Below are positions 9,251-17,813 of a stretch of 64,000 nt of DNA, piece by piece (position 1 is the first letter of the stretch; the number at the start of each line of letters is the position of its first letter). The notes under the pieces are model-generated. The model ran no database searches. It was given only the letters and a program-made list of their open reading frames with translations, and was not told where the DNA came from. The translations under genes and the position numbers were made by a program. The DNA is from Duganella sp. (GTDB lineage: Bacteria > Pseudomonadota > Gammaproteobacteria > Burkholderiales > Burkholderiaceae_D), in assembly GCA_026225475.1 (NCBI GenBank), contig JAMFSU010000009.1, forward strand, positions 91,999 through 155,998. The letters are read 5' to 3'.

Positions 9251-11230
9251 ATGTCGACCCGCAGCAGCAAGAAAACAGCCAGCCATGGCCCCTCTCATCA
9301 TATCAACGACCTGCTGGCAGTACGCGAATGCCTGACTTTGCTCGATGACCACAAAGTACCCGAGGCCAAGGTGCTGTGCGGCGAGGTGCTCAAGCGCGCG
9401 CCCCATTTGGTGTTCGCCAACCAGGCCTGGGGCCTGATAATGATGCGCGAAAACAATTACAGCGCCGCTGAAACGGCATTTCGCAAGGCCATCAAAACCG
9501 ATCCGGAAAATTCAGAATATCTTTCCAATCTAGCAACTTCCTTGCTCAAGCAGGACCGCATCGATGACGCCATTGCCGCCTATGAAGCATCGCTGAAGTA
9601 CGACAGCGAAAACAAGGATGCGCGCGTCGGCCTAGCCAATGCCTTGCACGAAAAAGACGATCCGCAAGCCTCTATCGCGTATTTTGAAGATGCAGTCAAG
9701 CGTGCCCCCGACGCCGCCGGCCCACTCTCGCACCTGGGTAAGGCATTGATTGACGCGCACAAATACAAGGAAGCAGTGGCAACCCTGCTGCAAGCGCTGC
9801 AATTGCAGATCAATTTTGCGCCGGCCCACACCAATCTGGGCATTGCCTTCCAGGAAATGAAAATGCTCGACGATGCGATCGAGTGCCACAAGACAGCTTT
9901 GTTGCTCGATCCAACTGATATATATGCGCACAACAAGATGGCCGACACTTACCTCTTGCGCAAGGAATATGATCAGGCTAACGCCCATTACCAACAAGTC
10001 ATCGATCTGAACCCCAAGGATCCCAACAGCTACGCCAAGCTGGGCTCCAGCTACGCCACCTATCAGGACCGCTACGATGACGCCCTGACTATGTTCAACA
10101 AGGCGCTGGAACTCGATCCGCAACATGCCGCCACCCACAACAATGCCGGTGCAGCAATGTTCGATCACGGCGATATTGCCCCGGCTTTGGCGCATTTTGA
10201 ACAGGCGATTGCGCTCCGCCCCAACTATTTGACAGCAGTTCACAACCTAGCCCTGATCCAATTACTCCAAGGCAAGTTAAAAGATGGCTGGCGCAATCAC
10301 GAGAGCCGCTTGCAGGTCAAAGAACGACGCGAAGTCTATACCGTGATCCACAAGCTGTTTGCGCTGATTCCAAAATGGGATGGCGTGGCGTCACTCGAAG
10401 GCAAATATATCCTGCTAATGCATGAGCAAGGCTTTGGCGACAGCATCCAGTTTGTGCGCTATGTGCACCTACTGCTAGCGCGTGGCGCCCGCGTGGCGCT
10501 GCACGTCAAAGATCCGCTGGCGCGCCTGTTCCGCAGCGTCTCTGATCAGGTCACACTGGTGCGCGAGAGCGACCCGCTACCAAAATGCGACTATGCCTAT
10601 GTATTGATGAGCTTGCCACATGCGCTCGGCACAGATCGCGTGGAAGACATCCCCGCCTATTCCGCTTATTTATCAGCAGAACCGGCCGAGCAAGCCAAAT
10701 GGGCCGGCAAACTCGATCAATTGGCGCGCAATCCTGACGATTTACGGGTCGGCCTGGTCTGGGCGGGCAATCCGGAACACAGCAATGACCGGCGCCGCTC
10801 GCTGGCGCTCAACACGCTGACTAAATTATTCAAAATTCCGGGGATACAGTTTTTCTCGCTGCAAAAAGGCGAACCCGTGGCTGAACTGCACAAATTGCCG
10901 GCGGGATTGCCGATACACAACATCGGCGAACAGTTTGATGACTTTGCAGACACTGCGGCCGCCATGGCAAATCTGGATCTGGTCATCAGCGTCGATACCT
11001 CGGTAGTGCATCTGGCTGGCGCGCTAGGCGTGCGCACCTGGACTTTACTTCCCCATACCCCAGACTGGCGCTGGCTGACCGACCGCGAAGACTCGCCCTG
11101 GTACCCGAATATGCAATTATTCCGCCAGCCAGCGCGCGGCGACTGGAGCAGCGTCATTAATAAAGTGGCAATGCAATTACCTCTCCTGCGCGAGAAAAAG
11201 AGACAAACAGGCATTGAATCAAGCACTTAA
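9251..11230 (+). CDS. TPR protein with C-terminal glycosyltransferase-like (GT9-type) domain
   Basis: About 659 residues. The N-terminal two thirds is a run of tetratricopeptide repeats of 34 residues (for example AETAFRKAIKTDPEN, DAIAAYEASLKYDSEN, DALTMFNKALELDPQ, up to about residue 375). The C-terminal part from about 400 resembles the heptosyltransferase/GT9 fold, with LVWAGNPEHSNDRRRS and VISVDTSVVHLAGALG as nucleotide-sugar-binding-type motifs. GGATTTCC precedes the ATG at 9251; the frame is open 32 codons further upstream. Its position directly in front of fliC suggests a role in flagellin glycosylation, which is inference; transfer of another sugar or a purely scaffolding role is possible. 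Confidence 0.8.
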   Translation: MSTRSSKKTASHGPSHHINDLLAVRECLTLLDDHKVPEAKVLCGEVLKRAPHLVFANQAWGLIMMRENNYSAAETAFRKAIKTDPENSEYLSNLATSLLKQDRIDDAIAAYEASLKYDSENKDARVGLANALHEKDDPQASIAYFEDAVKRAPDAAGPLSHLGKALIDAHKYKEAVATLLQALQLQINFAPAHTNLGIAFQEMKMLDDAIECHKTALLLDPTDIYAHNKMADTYLLRKEYDQANAHYQQVIDLNPKDPNSYAKLGSSYATYQDRYDDALTMFNKALELDPQHAATHNNAGAAMFDHGDIAPALAHFEQAIALRPNYLTAVHNLALIQLLQGKLKDGWRNHESRLQVKERREVYTVIHKLFALIPKWDGVASLEGKYILLMHEQGFGDSIQFVRYVHLLLARGARVALHVKDPLARLFRSVSDQVTLVRESDPLPKCDYAYVLMSLPHALGTDRVEDIPAYSAYLSAEPAEQAKWAGKLDQLARNPDDLRVGLVWAGNPEHSNDRRRSLALNTLTKLFKIPGIQFFSLQKGEPVAELHKLPAGLPIHNIGEQFDDFADTAAAMANLDLVISVDTSVVHLAGALGVRTWTLLPHTPDWRWLTDREDSPWYPNMQLFRQPARGDWSSVINKVAMQLPLLREKKRQTGIESST

Positions 11231-11299
11231 CGCGTACGAACGTATTGCATAGCAACAAACAATATTGCTAAAAAACCCTACTTTTACAAAATACGCTAC

Positions 11300-11326
11300 T
11301 AAAGTTTTCCCCAAATGCGTCGAAAT
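11300..11326 (+). promoter_or_regulatory. Sigma-28 (FliA) promoter, distal, of fliC
   Basis: TAAAGTTT, 11 bases, GTCGAAAT: perfect -35 and five of eight -10 bases relative to TAAAGTTT-N11-GCCGATAA. It would give a leader of about 195 nt before fliC. Confidence 0.65.
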
Positions 11327-11400
11327 ATAGGTTGCTTGACGTTAAAGAAGCACGAGGTTTAGGTCGGACAGCACTGGAAAAAATTTTTTGACAAAAACAT

Positions 11401-11427
11401 TAAACTTTTTCCGATACCGTCCGATAT
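11401..11427 (+). promoter_or_regulatory. Sigma-28 (FliA) promoter, proximal, of fliC
   Basis: TAAACTTT, 11 bases, TCCGATAT: seven of eight and six of eight matches to the FliA consensus. Lies 101 bp downstream of the distal candidate and about 100 bp before the fliC ATG. Confidence 0.65.
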
Positions 11428-11527
11428 AGCAAATAACAGCGGTTTGAAAGCCTGAGGCTCTAGGTAAAAACCAAAGTTATGAAACTGAAACTCGGATCTA
11501 TCGGCCTCAAATCTTAGGAGAATTAAC

Positions 11528-12616
11528 ATGCCATCAGTCATTAATACCAATATCCCGTCGCTGAACACGCAACGGAACCTGAATTCGTCGCAAGCTTCGT
11601 TGAACACTTCGATCCAACGTCTGTCGTCCGGTCTGCGCGTCAACAGCGCAAAGGACGATGCTGCGGGCCTGGCAATTGCCGACCGTATGAATGCACAGAT
11701 CAAGGGTCTGGCCGTGGCGCAACGTAACGCCAACGACGGTATCTCCCTGGCGCAAACCGCTGAAGGTGCGTTGAGCACTGTGACAGACAACCTGCAACGT
11801 ATGCGTGAGTTGGCTGTTCAGGCTTCCAACGGTTCCAACAGCGCCCAAGACCGCAAGACACTGAACGACGAATACAGCCAACTGTCCGGCGAAGTCTTCC
11901 GCGTCCTGAACGGCACAACATTCAACGGCCAAAACCTGTTCACAGGTATCAGCCAAGGCGCAAGCGCCGGTGTTGGTTCCGACAAGCTGCACGCTTCGGC
12001 ATCGTTGACACTGACTTTCCAAGTCGGCGCCAACGTAGTCGACAACAAGCTCAACGATCAAATCAGCATCTCGCTGTCCGATCTGTCGAACGACTCGACC
12101 ATGGCGAAAGTCATTGGCACCAGCGCCAGCGGTCTGGTTGGTCTGGGTGACACAACCAAGGTTGATGCTGCTCAAGTTACCTTCACATCGGCCAAGGCAG
12201 CACTGGACCAATTGTTCTCGACTGGCTCGACACTGACTTCGAGCGCACTGGCAGCTTCGGCTGTGATGCTGCAAAAGTCGATCGATACTGCCAAGCTGTC
12301 GCTGGACAAAGCAATCGCAGAGCCATCGGCACAAAGCGATGCGCAAAAAGCGATCAAGAACCTGGACCAAGCCATCAACCTGGTGTCGTCCAAGCGCGCC
12401 GAGTTCGGTGCAGTTCAAAACCGCTTCAGCGCCGTTATCAGCAACTTGCAAATTTCGAGCGAAAACATCACTTCGTCGCGCAGCCGCATCATGGACGCCG
12501 ACTACGCTTCCGAAACTGCTGCACTGACACGTTCGCAAATTCTGCAACAAGCTGGTACTGCGATGCTGTCGCAAGCCAACTCGTCGCCGCAAAGCGTGCT
12601 GTCGCTGTTGAAGTAG
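11528..12616 (+). CDS. fliC: Flagellin
   Basis: A 362-residue filament subunit exported through the flagellar type III apparatus. The N-terminal D0/D1 part is classical (SVINTNIPSLNTQRNL, SIQRLSSGLRVNSAKDDAAG, AQRNANDGISLAQTAEGAL), and so is the C-terminus (NRFSAVISNLQ, SRIMDADYASETAALTR, LLK at the end). The central variable D2/D3 segment (about 145-290) is short and rich in Ser, Ala and Thr, offering many possible O-glycosylation sites. AGGAG precedes the ATG. Two sigma-28 promoters lie upstream. Only one flagellin gene is in this window. Confidence 0.97.
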   Translation: MPSVINTNIPSLNTQRNLNSSQASLNTSIQRLSSGLRVNSAKDDAAGLAIADRMNAQIKGLAVAQRNANDGISLAQTAEGALSTVTDNLQRMRELAVQASNGSNSAQDRKTLNDEYSQLSGEVFRVLNGTTFNGQNLFTGISQGASAGVGSDKLHASASLTLTFQVGANVVDNKLNDQISISLSDLSNDSTMAKVIGTSASGLVGLGDTTKVDAAQVTFTSAKAALDQLFSTGSTLTSSALAASAVMLQKSIDTAKLSLDKAIAEPSAQSDAQKAIKNLDQAINLVSSKRAEFGAVQNRFSAVISNLQISSENITSSRSRIMDADYASETAALTRSQILQQAGTAMLSQANSSPQSVLSLLK

Positions 12617-12640
12617 TCTTAAGAGCTAGGTAGGATGAGG

Positions 12641-12668
12641 TGCGGAGGATATCTTGATATTCTCCGCA
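12641..12668 (+). other. Hairpin between fliC and flaG
   Basis: TGCGGAG and CTCCGCA flank an AT-rich, nearly self-complementary core, giving an almost perfect 28-base inverted repeat 25 bp after the fliC stop. There is no T run, so it is either a weak terminator or an mRNA-stabilising/processing structure that lowers read-through from fliC to flaG. Confidence 0.6.
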
Positions 12669-12694
12669 CATTCATGTGAGAGAGGAGCAACACT

Positions 12695-13045
12695 ATGTCG
12701 GTTTCCCCATTAAATATTACTGCTGCTGGTGACTCTGGCGCCTATCCGCAGTTACAACCAGCGGCTAATCGACCTGACCCGGTAGTGACTACTGGTGCCC
12801 CAGTGCAACCTCGCCGTGCCACTGAGAGTGAAATCTCGGCTGCAGTTGATGCACTCAATGACTTTGCCCGCAAGAATGCCTCGACGCTGGATTTTTCGCG
12901 CGATGAAGAAACAGGCAAGACCATTATTAAGGTCGTCGATACCTCAACCGATACCGTGATTCGCCAGATTCCTAGCGAAGAAGCGATTTCGATTGCAAAA
13001 TCGATCGATAAAATGCAAGGTGTTCTGATCAACCATACTGCTTGA
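12695..13045 (+). CDS. flaG: FlaG family flagellar protein
   Basis: A 116-residue protein of the FlaG family, which affects filament length in several polar-flagellated bacteria; its biochemical role is unclear. Residues 1-45 are low-complexity and proline/alanine rich; the conserved domain covers about 45-112 (LDFSRDEETGKTIIKVVD, DTVIRQIPSEEAI). GAGAGGAGC precedes the ATG. Between fliC and fliD, its usual place. Confidence 0.92.
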   Translation: MSVSPLNITAAGDSGAYPQLQPAANRPDPVVTTGAPVQPRRATESEISAAVDALNDFARKNASTLDFSRDEETGKTIIKVVDTSTDTVIRQIPSEEAISIAKSIDKMQGVLINHTA

Positions 13046-13287
13046 GTCTGCTATGAACTGTTGGAGATCCTGAGTCGTCATTGGCACCGCCCATGATATA
13101 TTCTTCCCCGATAGTTCATAACAGATTTGAGTTTCCGCTGACGGCGGCCCGCCCAGACCATCTCAGGAGTTGAAATTTTCGGCTTGATTCCAGTTTTCAA
13201 GTGATTGTTGACCGCTCTGATAACTGCTCTGATTCTGGCCCTGTCATATAGTATTACGCGCCAAGCGCATCGCATTCAGGAGCACAC

Positions 13288-15360
13288 ATGGCCACCTCCA
13301 CAGGGACCGTAACATCGTCGGCCGGCCCCCTTGACGTTGGGGGTTTGGTCTCCAAGCTGATGACCGCAGAGGGTACTGCGCTTACGCCCTTGACCAAGCA
13401 GGCTAGCAGCTATAACAGCCTGATTTCGGCATATGGCACGCTCAAGAGCACGCTGTCGACCTATCAAACTGCGATCGACGGCCTCAACACCAGTAACTTC
13501 AGTGCGCAAAAAGCCACCCTGGTCAACAGCGGTACCGGCACGTCGCTGACTACCGATCCACTGACCGCCGAAGTCAATACCGACAACAGCAACAAGGTGT
13601 TGGCGCAAAAACTGCAATCGACAGCCGTCGCCAGTACTGCCATGTTCAACGCCGGCGACTCGCTGGCCGTAAAGATCGGCAAAGGCGCACCCAAATTCAT
13701 TACGCTGGAAAAGAATTCCTCGCTGACCGACCTGCGCGATGCCATCAACGCTGCCAAGGCAGGCGTATCGGCTAGCATTACCAATGACAGCAGCGGCAGC
13801 CATCTGGTGCTGGAGTCGAATACCGGCGGCGCCGCTGGCACCATCAAGATTCAAGCCAATAATTCGCTGGCCGGCCTGGCCTACGATCCCTCGCTGCCGA
13901 ACCCCAGCAGCATGAGCCAGATTCAAGGCCCGCGCGATGCTTCCGCCGCCACCTCGGGCAGTTACAACGTGTCCGTGCAGCAACTGGCGCAGGCGCAAAA
14001 GATCAGTTCGTCCGGCTTCGCCGACGATGCCTCATTCGAAACCGGCATCCTGGCAATCAAGACAGGCAAAGGCGCGACCAATGTCATCAAGCCACTGTCC
14101 AATACCCTTTCCGGCATTCGCGATGCCATCAATACCAGCGATGCTGGTGTAACCGCGTCGCTGGTCAGTGACGGCAAATTGTCGCACCTGGTGATCGCCT
14201 CCAAGGAAACCGGCGCCGACAACGCCATTCGTGTCAGCGGCACTGGCAGCTATGCCGCGCTCAGCTTTGATCCTAGCGGTAAATTCAGCTCGACCGAAGT
14301 TGCCCCCGGCAAGGTTTTTGATGCTGGTGCGGGTGGGCTAAGCCTCACCGTCGACGGCACCGCTACCGATGTCCCATTGAGTGCCGGCGGCATGACGCTG
14401 GCCGGTGTCAGCGATGCCATCAATGCCGCCAAGCTCGGTGTCACCGCCAGTGTCAGCAATGATGGCAGCAACGACCATTTGGTATTGAGCGCCACCGGCG
14501 ACAAAAGCGGCAGCGCCATCGCACTCAATGGCAGCGGCAGCTTTTCCGGTCTGTCCGGCAGCAGCATGGGCCAGATGACGGCCGGGCAAGATGCCAAGTT
14601 GAGCATCGACGGCGTCGCCGTCACCAGTGCCACCAATAAGGTCTCGGATGCGATTTCCGGCATGACGCTGAACCTGACCAAAACCACCAATGCGTCAGAC
14701 AACTTCACGCTCAATGTCGCCAATGACACCACCGGCGTGACCGCTACGGCCAATACCTTCATCACCGCCTACAACACGCTGGCCAAGGCTGTGGCCGGCA
14801 TGACGCAACAAACGCCATCGACCCAACTGGGCAAAGCCAGTAGCTCCTCGCCACTGGCCAGTGAGACTGCCGTACAAAGCATGATGTCGCAAATGCGCAA
14901 TGCCTTATTCACGACAGTCAAGGGCGGCAATGGTATTTCCTCACTGTCGGACATCGGCATTTCGGTGCAAAAGGACGGCACCCTGGCGCTTGATGCAGGC
15001 AAACTGTCGAAGGCAGTCGAAGGCAATTTTGCCGGCCTGACCAATCTGTTCACAGCGACACCGGGTGTCGATGAAGACGGCAAACCGATTGCCGACGGCA
15101 ACACCGGCGTGCTGACCCATTTACAAAGTATGGTAAAGGGCTTTCTGGCCGATGGCGGTATCATTGACTCCAAGACCAAAGGCTTGCAAGCTAGTCTGAA
15201 GATCAATGCCGATCGTCAGACTGCCATCAACAGCCGTTTGAGCAACACGCAAGACCGTTATACCAATCAGTTCAATTCGCTCAATACCACGTTGGCTAGC
15301 ATGACCGCCACACAGAGCTATTTGTCGCAGCAATTGGCCAACTTGCCAAAAAATTCGTAG
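13288..15360 (+). CDS. fliD: Flagellar filament cap protein FliD (HAP2)
   Basis: A 690-residue cap protein that promotes flagellin assembly at the filament tip and can act in adhesion. The N-terminal FliD_N domain (about 10-110) and C-terminal FliD_C domain (about 430-685, ending LSQQLANLP) are recognisable. The middle holds three flagellin_IN-like repeats, each with the pattern LTDLRDAINAAKAGVSAS / GIRDAINTSDAGVTAS / GVSDAINAAKLGVTAS followed by SHLVL or DHLVL. This makes it much longer than the 468-residue E. coli protein. CAGGAG precedes the ATG. Starts a fliD-fliS-fliT run. Confidence 0.95.
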   Translation: MATSTGTVTSSAGPLDVGGLVSKLMTAEGTALTPLTKQASSYNSLISAYGTLKSTLSTYQTAIDGLNTSNFSAQKATLVNSGTGTSLTTDPLTAEVNTDNSNKVLAQKLQSTAVASTAMFNAGDSLAVKIGKGAPKFITLEKNSSLTDLRDAINAAKAGVSASITNDSSGSHLVLESNTGGAAGTIKIQANNSLAGLAYDPSLPNPSSMSQIQGPRDASAATSGSYNVSVQQLAQAQKISSSGFADDASFETGILAIKTGKGATNVIKPLSNTLSGIRDAINTSDAGVTASLVSDGKLSHLVIASKETGADNAIRVSGTGSYAALSFDPSGKFSSTEVAPGKVFDAGAGGLSLTVDGTATDVPLSAGGMTLAGVSDAINAAKLGVTASVSNDGSNDHLVLSATGDKSGSAIALNGSGSFSGLSGSSMGQMTAGQDAKLSIDGVAVTSATNKVSDAISGMTLNLTKTTNASDNFTLNVANDTTGVTATANTFITAYNTLAKAVAGMTQQTPSTQLGKASSSSPLASETAVQSMMSQMRNALFTTVKGGNGISSLSDIGISVQKDGTLALDAGKLSKAVEGNFAGLTNLFTATPGVDEDGKPIADGNTGVLTHLQSMVKGFLADGGIIDSKTKGLQASLKINADRQTAINSRLSNTQDRYTNQFNSLNTTLASMTATQSYLSQQLANLPKNS

Positions 15361-15398
15361 CCTTAGCTAACCGTTAAGTCGAGCACAGGAGAAGCAAA

Positions 15399-15842
15399 AT
15401 GTTCGGGTCCATGCCGCAAGGCGCCAATGCTTATGCCAATATCGGAGTCGAGACCGGCGTACTGGCTGCCAGTCCACACAAGCTCATCACGATGTTATTC
15501 GATGGTGCGCTGGTGGCCATTGCCATGGGCCAGAAATACATGAAAGCTGGCGACATCAAGAACAAAGGCGAGTCGATCACCAAGGCTATCCTAATTATCG
15601 AAAGCGGTCTGCGCGCCAGCCTCAACAAGAATGTCGGTGGCGAGCTGACCGGCAATCTGGACGCCTTGTACGAATACATGGCGCGCCGCCTGTTCGTGGC
15701 CAATGTAGAAAACACGCCAGAGCCGCTCGATGAAGTCCATGCACTGCTCGAAGATATCCGCAGTTCCTGGGAAGGCATCGGCGGCGAAGTCGCCAAATTG
15801 GCCCAGCAACAGGCCGACGCACGAGCACAAGCAGCCGCATAA
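15399..15842 (+). CDS. fliS: Flagellin export chaperone FliS
   Basis: A 147-residue helical cytosolic chaperone that binds the flagellin C-terminus and prevents early polymerisation. Family features are the N-terminal YANIGVETGVLAASPHKLITMLFDGAL stretch (seen as ASPHKLITMLFDGAL) and LYEYMARRLFVAN in the middle. The C-terminal tail is alanine/glutamine rich. AGGAG lies upstream of the ATG. Follows fliD by 38 bp. Confidence 0.96.
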   Translation: MFGSMPQGANAYANIGVETGVLAASPHKLITMLFDGALVAIAMGQKYMKAGDIKNKGESITKAILIIESGLRASLNKNVGGELTGNLDALYEYMARRLFVANVENTPEPLDEVHALLEDIRSSWEGIGGEVAKLAQQQADARAQAAA

Positions 15843-15903
15843 AATTGTCAGGTGGCAGCAGCCGCTGGCAATACCTACAAATCGCAACGCGAAAGCAAAA
15901 ATA

Positions 15904-16239
15904 ATGGATGGTGCAGAAGTCATCTCCCTTTACGAATCGGTCGCCGACTTGACCGATCAGATGCTGGCGGCCGCCCGTCAGGAAGATTGGGATCTGTTGT
16001 CGAGACTGGAATCGGATTGCGCGCACGTCGTCAATGTGCTGAAGCAAAATGAGGCCAGCGTGCGCTTGAGCGACGACCGTCGTGATCGCAAGATCGCCAT
16101 CCTCAAGAAGATCCTGGAAGACGATCGGGATATCCGCAACCTGACCGATCCTGGCCTGCAAAAACTGTCAGCCTTGATCAAAAACACCAGCACTGAGCGC
16201 AAACTGGCTAACGCCTACGGCACCAATCCGCGAGGCTAG
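15904..16239 (+). CDS. fliT: Flagellar protein FliT (export chaperone)
   Basis: A 111-residue helical protein in the position of fliT, the chaperone for the cap protein FliD and, in enterics, an FlhDC regulator. It starts MDGAEVISLYESVADLTDQM and contains W50-like positions (DWDLLSRLESDC) seen in FliT proteins. The frame stays open upstream into fliS, but the internal ATG after fliS is the natural start; the ribosome-binding site is weak. Sequence similarity in this family is low, so assignment leans on context and length. Confidence 0.8.
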   Translation: MDGAEVISLYESVADLTDQMLAAARQEDWDLLSRLESDCAHVVNVLKQNEASVRLSDDRRDRKIAILKKILEDDRDIRNLTDPGLQKLSALIKNTSTERKLANAYGTNPRG

Positions 16240-16241
16240 GC

Positions 16242-17243
16242 GTGATTCCACGGGCCGACATCGCCAACATCGTCCAGCCCATCGCTGCCGTCGATGCGCC
16301 AACGGCGATCATTGCGGTCGCCGATGCCAAACAGGAAGCGTTTAGCCGCCTAGCCCAAATTGCGGTCGGCCAGCAATTACAGGCCAAAGTGCTGTCGACC
16401 TACAACGACGGCAGCTATCTGGTGCGCATCGCCAACACGGCTGCACGCATGGTGCTGCCGACCGCCACCCGCACCGGCGACAATCTGGTGCTGACCATGG
16501 TCGGCAAAGACCCGCGTCCGACCTTTCAACTCAACGAGACCAGCGCCGCCGATCCGGACGAAGCCAGCAGCTCGGTCTCGCTCAGTGCGGCTGGTCGCTC
16601 GATGGAAAAGGACTTGCAATCGCTGACAGCGGCAACCCCGCGCGGCATGCCAGCCGTAGTCGGCCGCGATGCTCTGCTGCCGGATGGCAGCGTTCAGACT
16701 GCGCTAGCGGGCATGCCCGGCCAGCCAGTGCCGGAAAGCACCAAAACCACATTGAGCACCGTCGGCAAACTGGTTGACGCCCTGCTGCATGCCTCGGAAG
16801 AAAGTCATCTGCCGCACGCCATCAAACCTGGTGCGCCATTGGTGACGACGCCCACCAACACCACCCAGTTGGCCGGGGCGCTACATGACACCATTACCTT
16901 CAGCGGTGTATTCTACGAAGCGCATCTGGCAGCCTGGAGCGAAGGCCGGCGCCCACTGTCACTGTTGCAACGGGAACCGCAGGCACAATTACAACAGCAA
17001 ACTCAGGCGCAACTGGGCCTGCAAGCGCTGGCCAGCGGCACCGACTTGTTGAACAGCAGCGATCCGGTCCATACCCAGATGGGGCAGATCGTCAATCTAC
17101 AACTCAATACGCTGGAACAGCAACGCATCGTCTGGCATGGCGAAGTCTGGCCCGGCCAGCAAATGGACTGGGAAATCAACCAGGAAAGCCAGGGCTCGCC
17201 GCAAAAAAATGAGCAAGATGCCGAAGCCGTACCACTGGCATAG
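16242..17243 (+). CDS. FliK-like flagellar hook-length control protein, frameshifted (N-terminal part)
   Basis: A GTG-started frame of 333 codons beginning two bases after fliT. Residues 50-90 form a small beta-rich segment (LQAKVLSTYNDGSYLVRIAN), the middle is low-complexity, and the end WHGEVWPGQQMDWEI is the entry to a FliK/YscP-type C-terminal domain. The domain is cut by a stop at 17241-17243, yet its continuation is found one frame over (17236-17448). Deleting one base within 17232-17236 would restore ...EAVPWHSLMRFNF. Seen: the frameshift. Inference: a pseudogene, or a sequencing error. The true FliK is at 24727-26103. Confidence 0.75.
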   Translation: MIPRADIANIVQPIAAVDAPTAIIAVADAKQEAFSRLAQIAVGQQLQAKVLSTYNDGSYLVRIANTAARMVLPTATRTGDNLVLTMVGKDPRPTFQLNETSAADPDEASSSVSLSAAGRSMEKDLQSLTAATPRGMPAVVGRDALLPDGSVQTALAGMPGQPVPESTKTTLSTVGKLVDALLHASEESHLPHAIKPGAPLVTTPTNTTQLAGALHDTITFSGVFYEAHLAAWSEGRRPLSLLQREPQAQLQQQTQAQLGLQALASGTDLLNSSDPVHTQMGQIVNLQLNTLEQQRIVWHGEVWPGQQMDWEINQESQGSPQKNEQDAEAVPLA

Positions 17244-17448
17244 CCTGATGCGCTTCAACTTTGACCATCTTGGCACCGTGTCCGCCTCGATTCGTCTGGT
17301 CGGCCAGCAGATTCACATGCAATTGCGCACTGACAATGACATTGCCGCCAGCGCCTTGCGCTCGCATGGCAAACACCTGTCCGACGCCATGGAAGCAGCC
17401 GGCTCCTCCCTCGACTCATTGATCGTCAAGCGCGATGCCGAAACCTAA
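17236..17448 (+). pseudogene. C-terminal piece of the frameshifted FliK-like gene
   Basis: In the +1 frame relative to the preceding gene, this stretch reads WHSLMRFNFDHLGTVSAS, then HMQLRTDNDIAASALRSHG and SLDSLIVKRD, which is the typical end of betaproteobacterial FliK-like proteins. It has no start codon or ribosome-binding site of its own at a fitting place. Its TAA overlaps the ATG of the following gene by 14 bases, implying translational coupling in the intact ancestor. Confidence 0.75.
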
Positions 17449-17722
17449 TTTACCCCTACAAAATGCCGTCGCGCTGGCTTACACTAGTAATCAATCGGCG
17501 CCGGCTGTGATTGCCAAGGGCAGCGGCCTGGTGGCCGAAGCCATCATCGCGCGTGCCAAGGAAAGTGGTGTTTTTGTCCATGAATCGAAAGAACTCGTCG
17601 CCCTGCTGATGCAAGTCGACCTCGATCAGCAGGTTCCGCCGGCGCTCTATCGCGCCGCAGCTGAATTGCTTGCCTGGTTGTATCGTATTGAAAATATGCA
17701 ATTAGATCGCAGTGATGTATGA
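17435..17722 (+). CDS. FlhB C-terminal-domain homologue (FhlB/FlhX type)
   Basis: A 95-residue protein matching the part of FlhB that follows the autocleavage site: AVALAYTSNQSAPAVIAKGSGLVAEAI, then VFVHESKELVALL and QQVPPALYRAAAELLAWLY. It lacks the transmembrane domain and NPTH site of full FlhB (54756-55937). Such stand-alone FlhB-C proteins can partly replace the cleaved FlhB-CC in substrate-specificity switching in other bacteria. It sits next to a FliK-like gene, which suggests both once worked on the switch. Overlaps the end of the frameshifted gene. Confidence 0.88.
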   Translation: MPKPNLPLQNAVALAYTSNQSAPAVIAKGSGLVAEAIIARAKESGVFVHESKELVALLMQVDLDQQVPPALYRAAAELLAWLYRIENMQLDRSDV

Positions 17723-17813
17723 TTAGGGGTTGGATTAAGAACAGCCCTATAGAGTAGCAATGTAAATTTGCTGCTCTTCGATTTGAGACGCAAGTAAAAG
17801 ACGCACAGCACAG

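Noticed and set aside
17204..17212. A7 run as a programmed or transcriptional slippage site for the FliK-like gene
   Set aside because: A -1 ribosomal slip gives the wrong frame, and shifting at the A run yields a basic, unnatural sequence, whereas a base change at 17232-17236 gives a natural junction.
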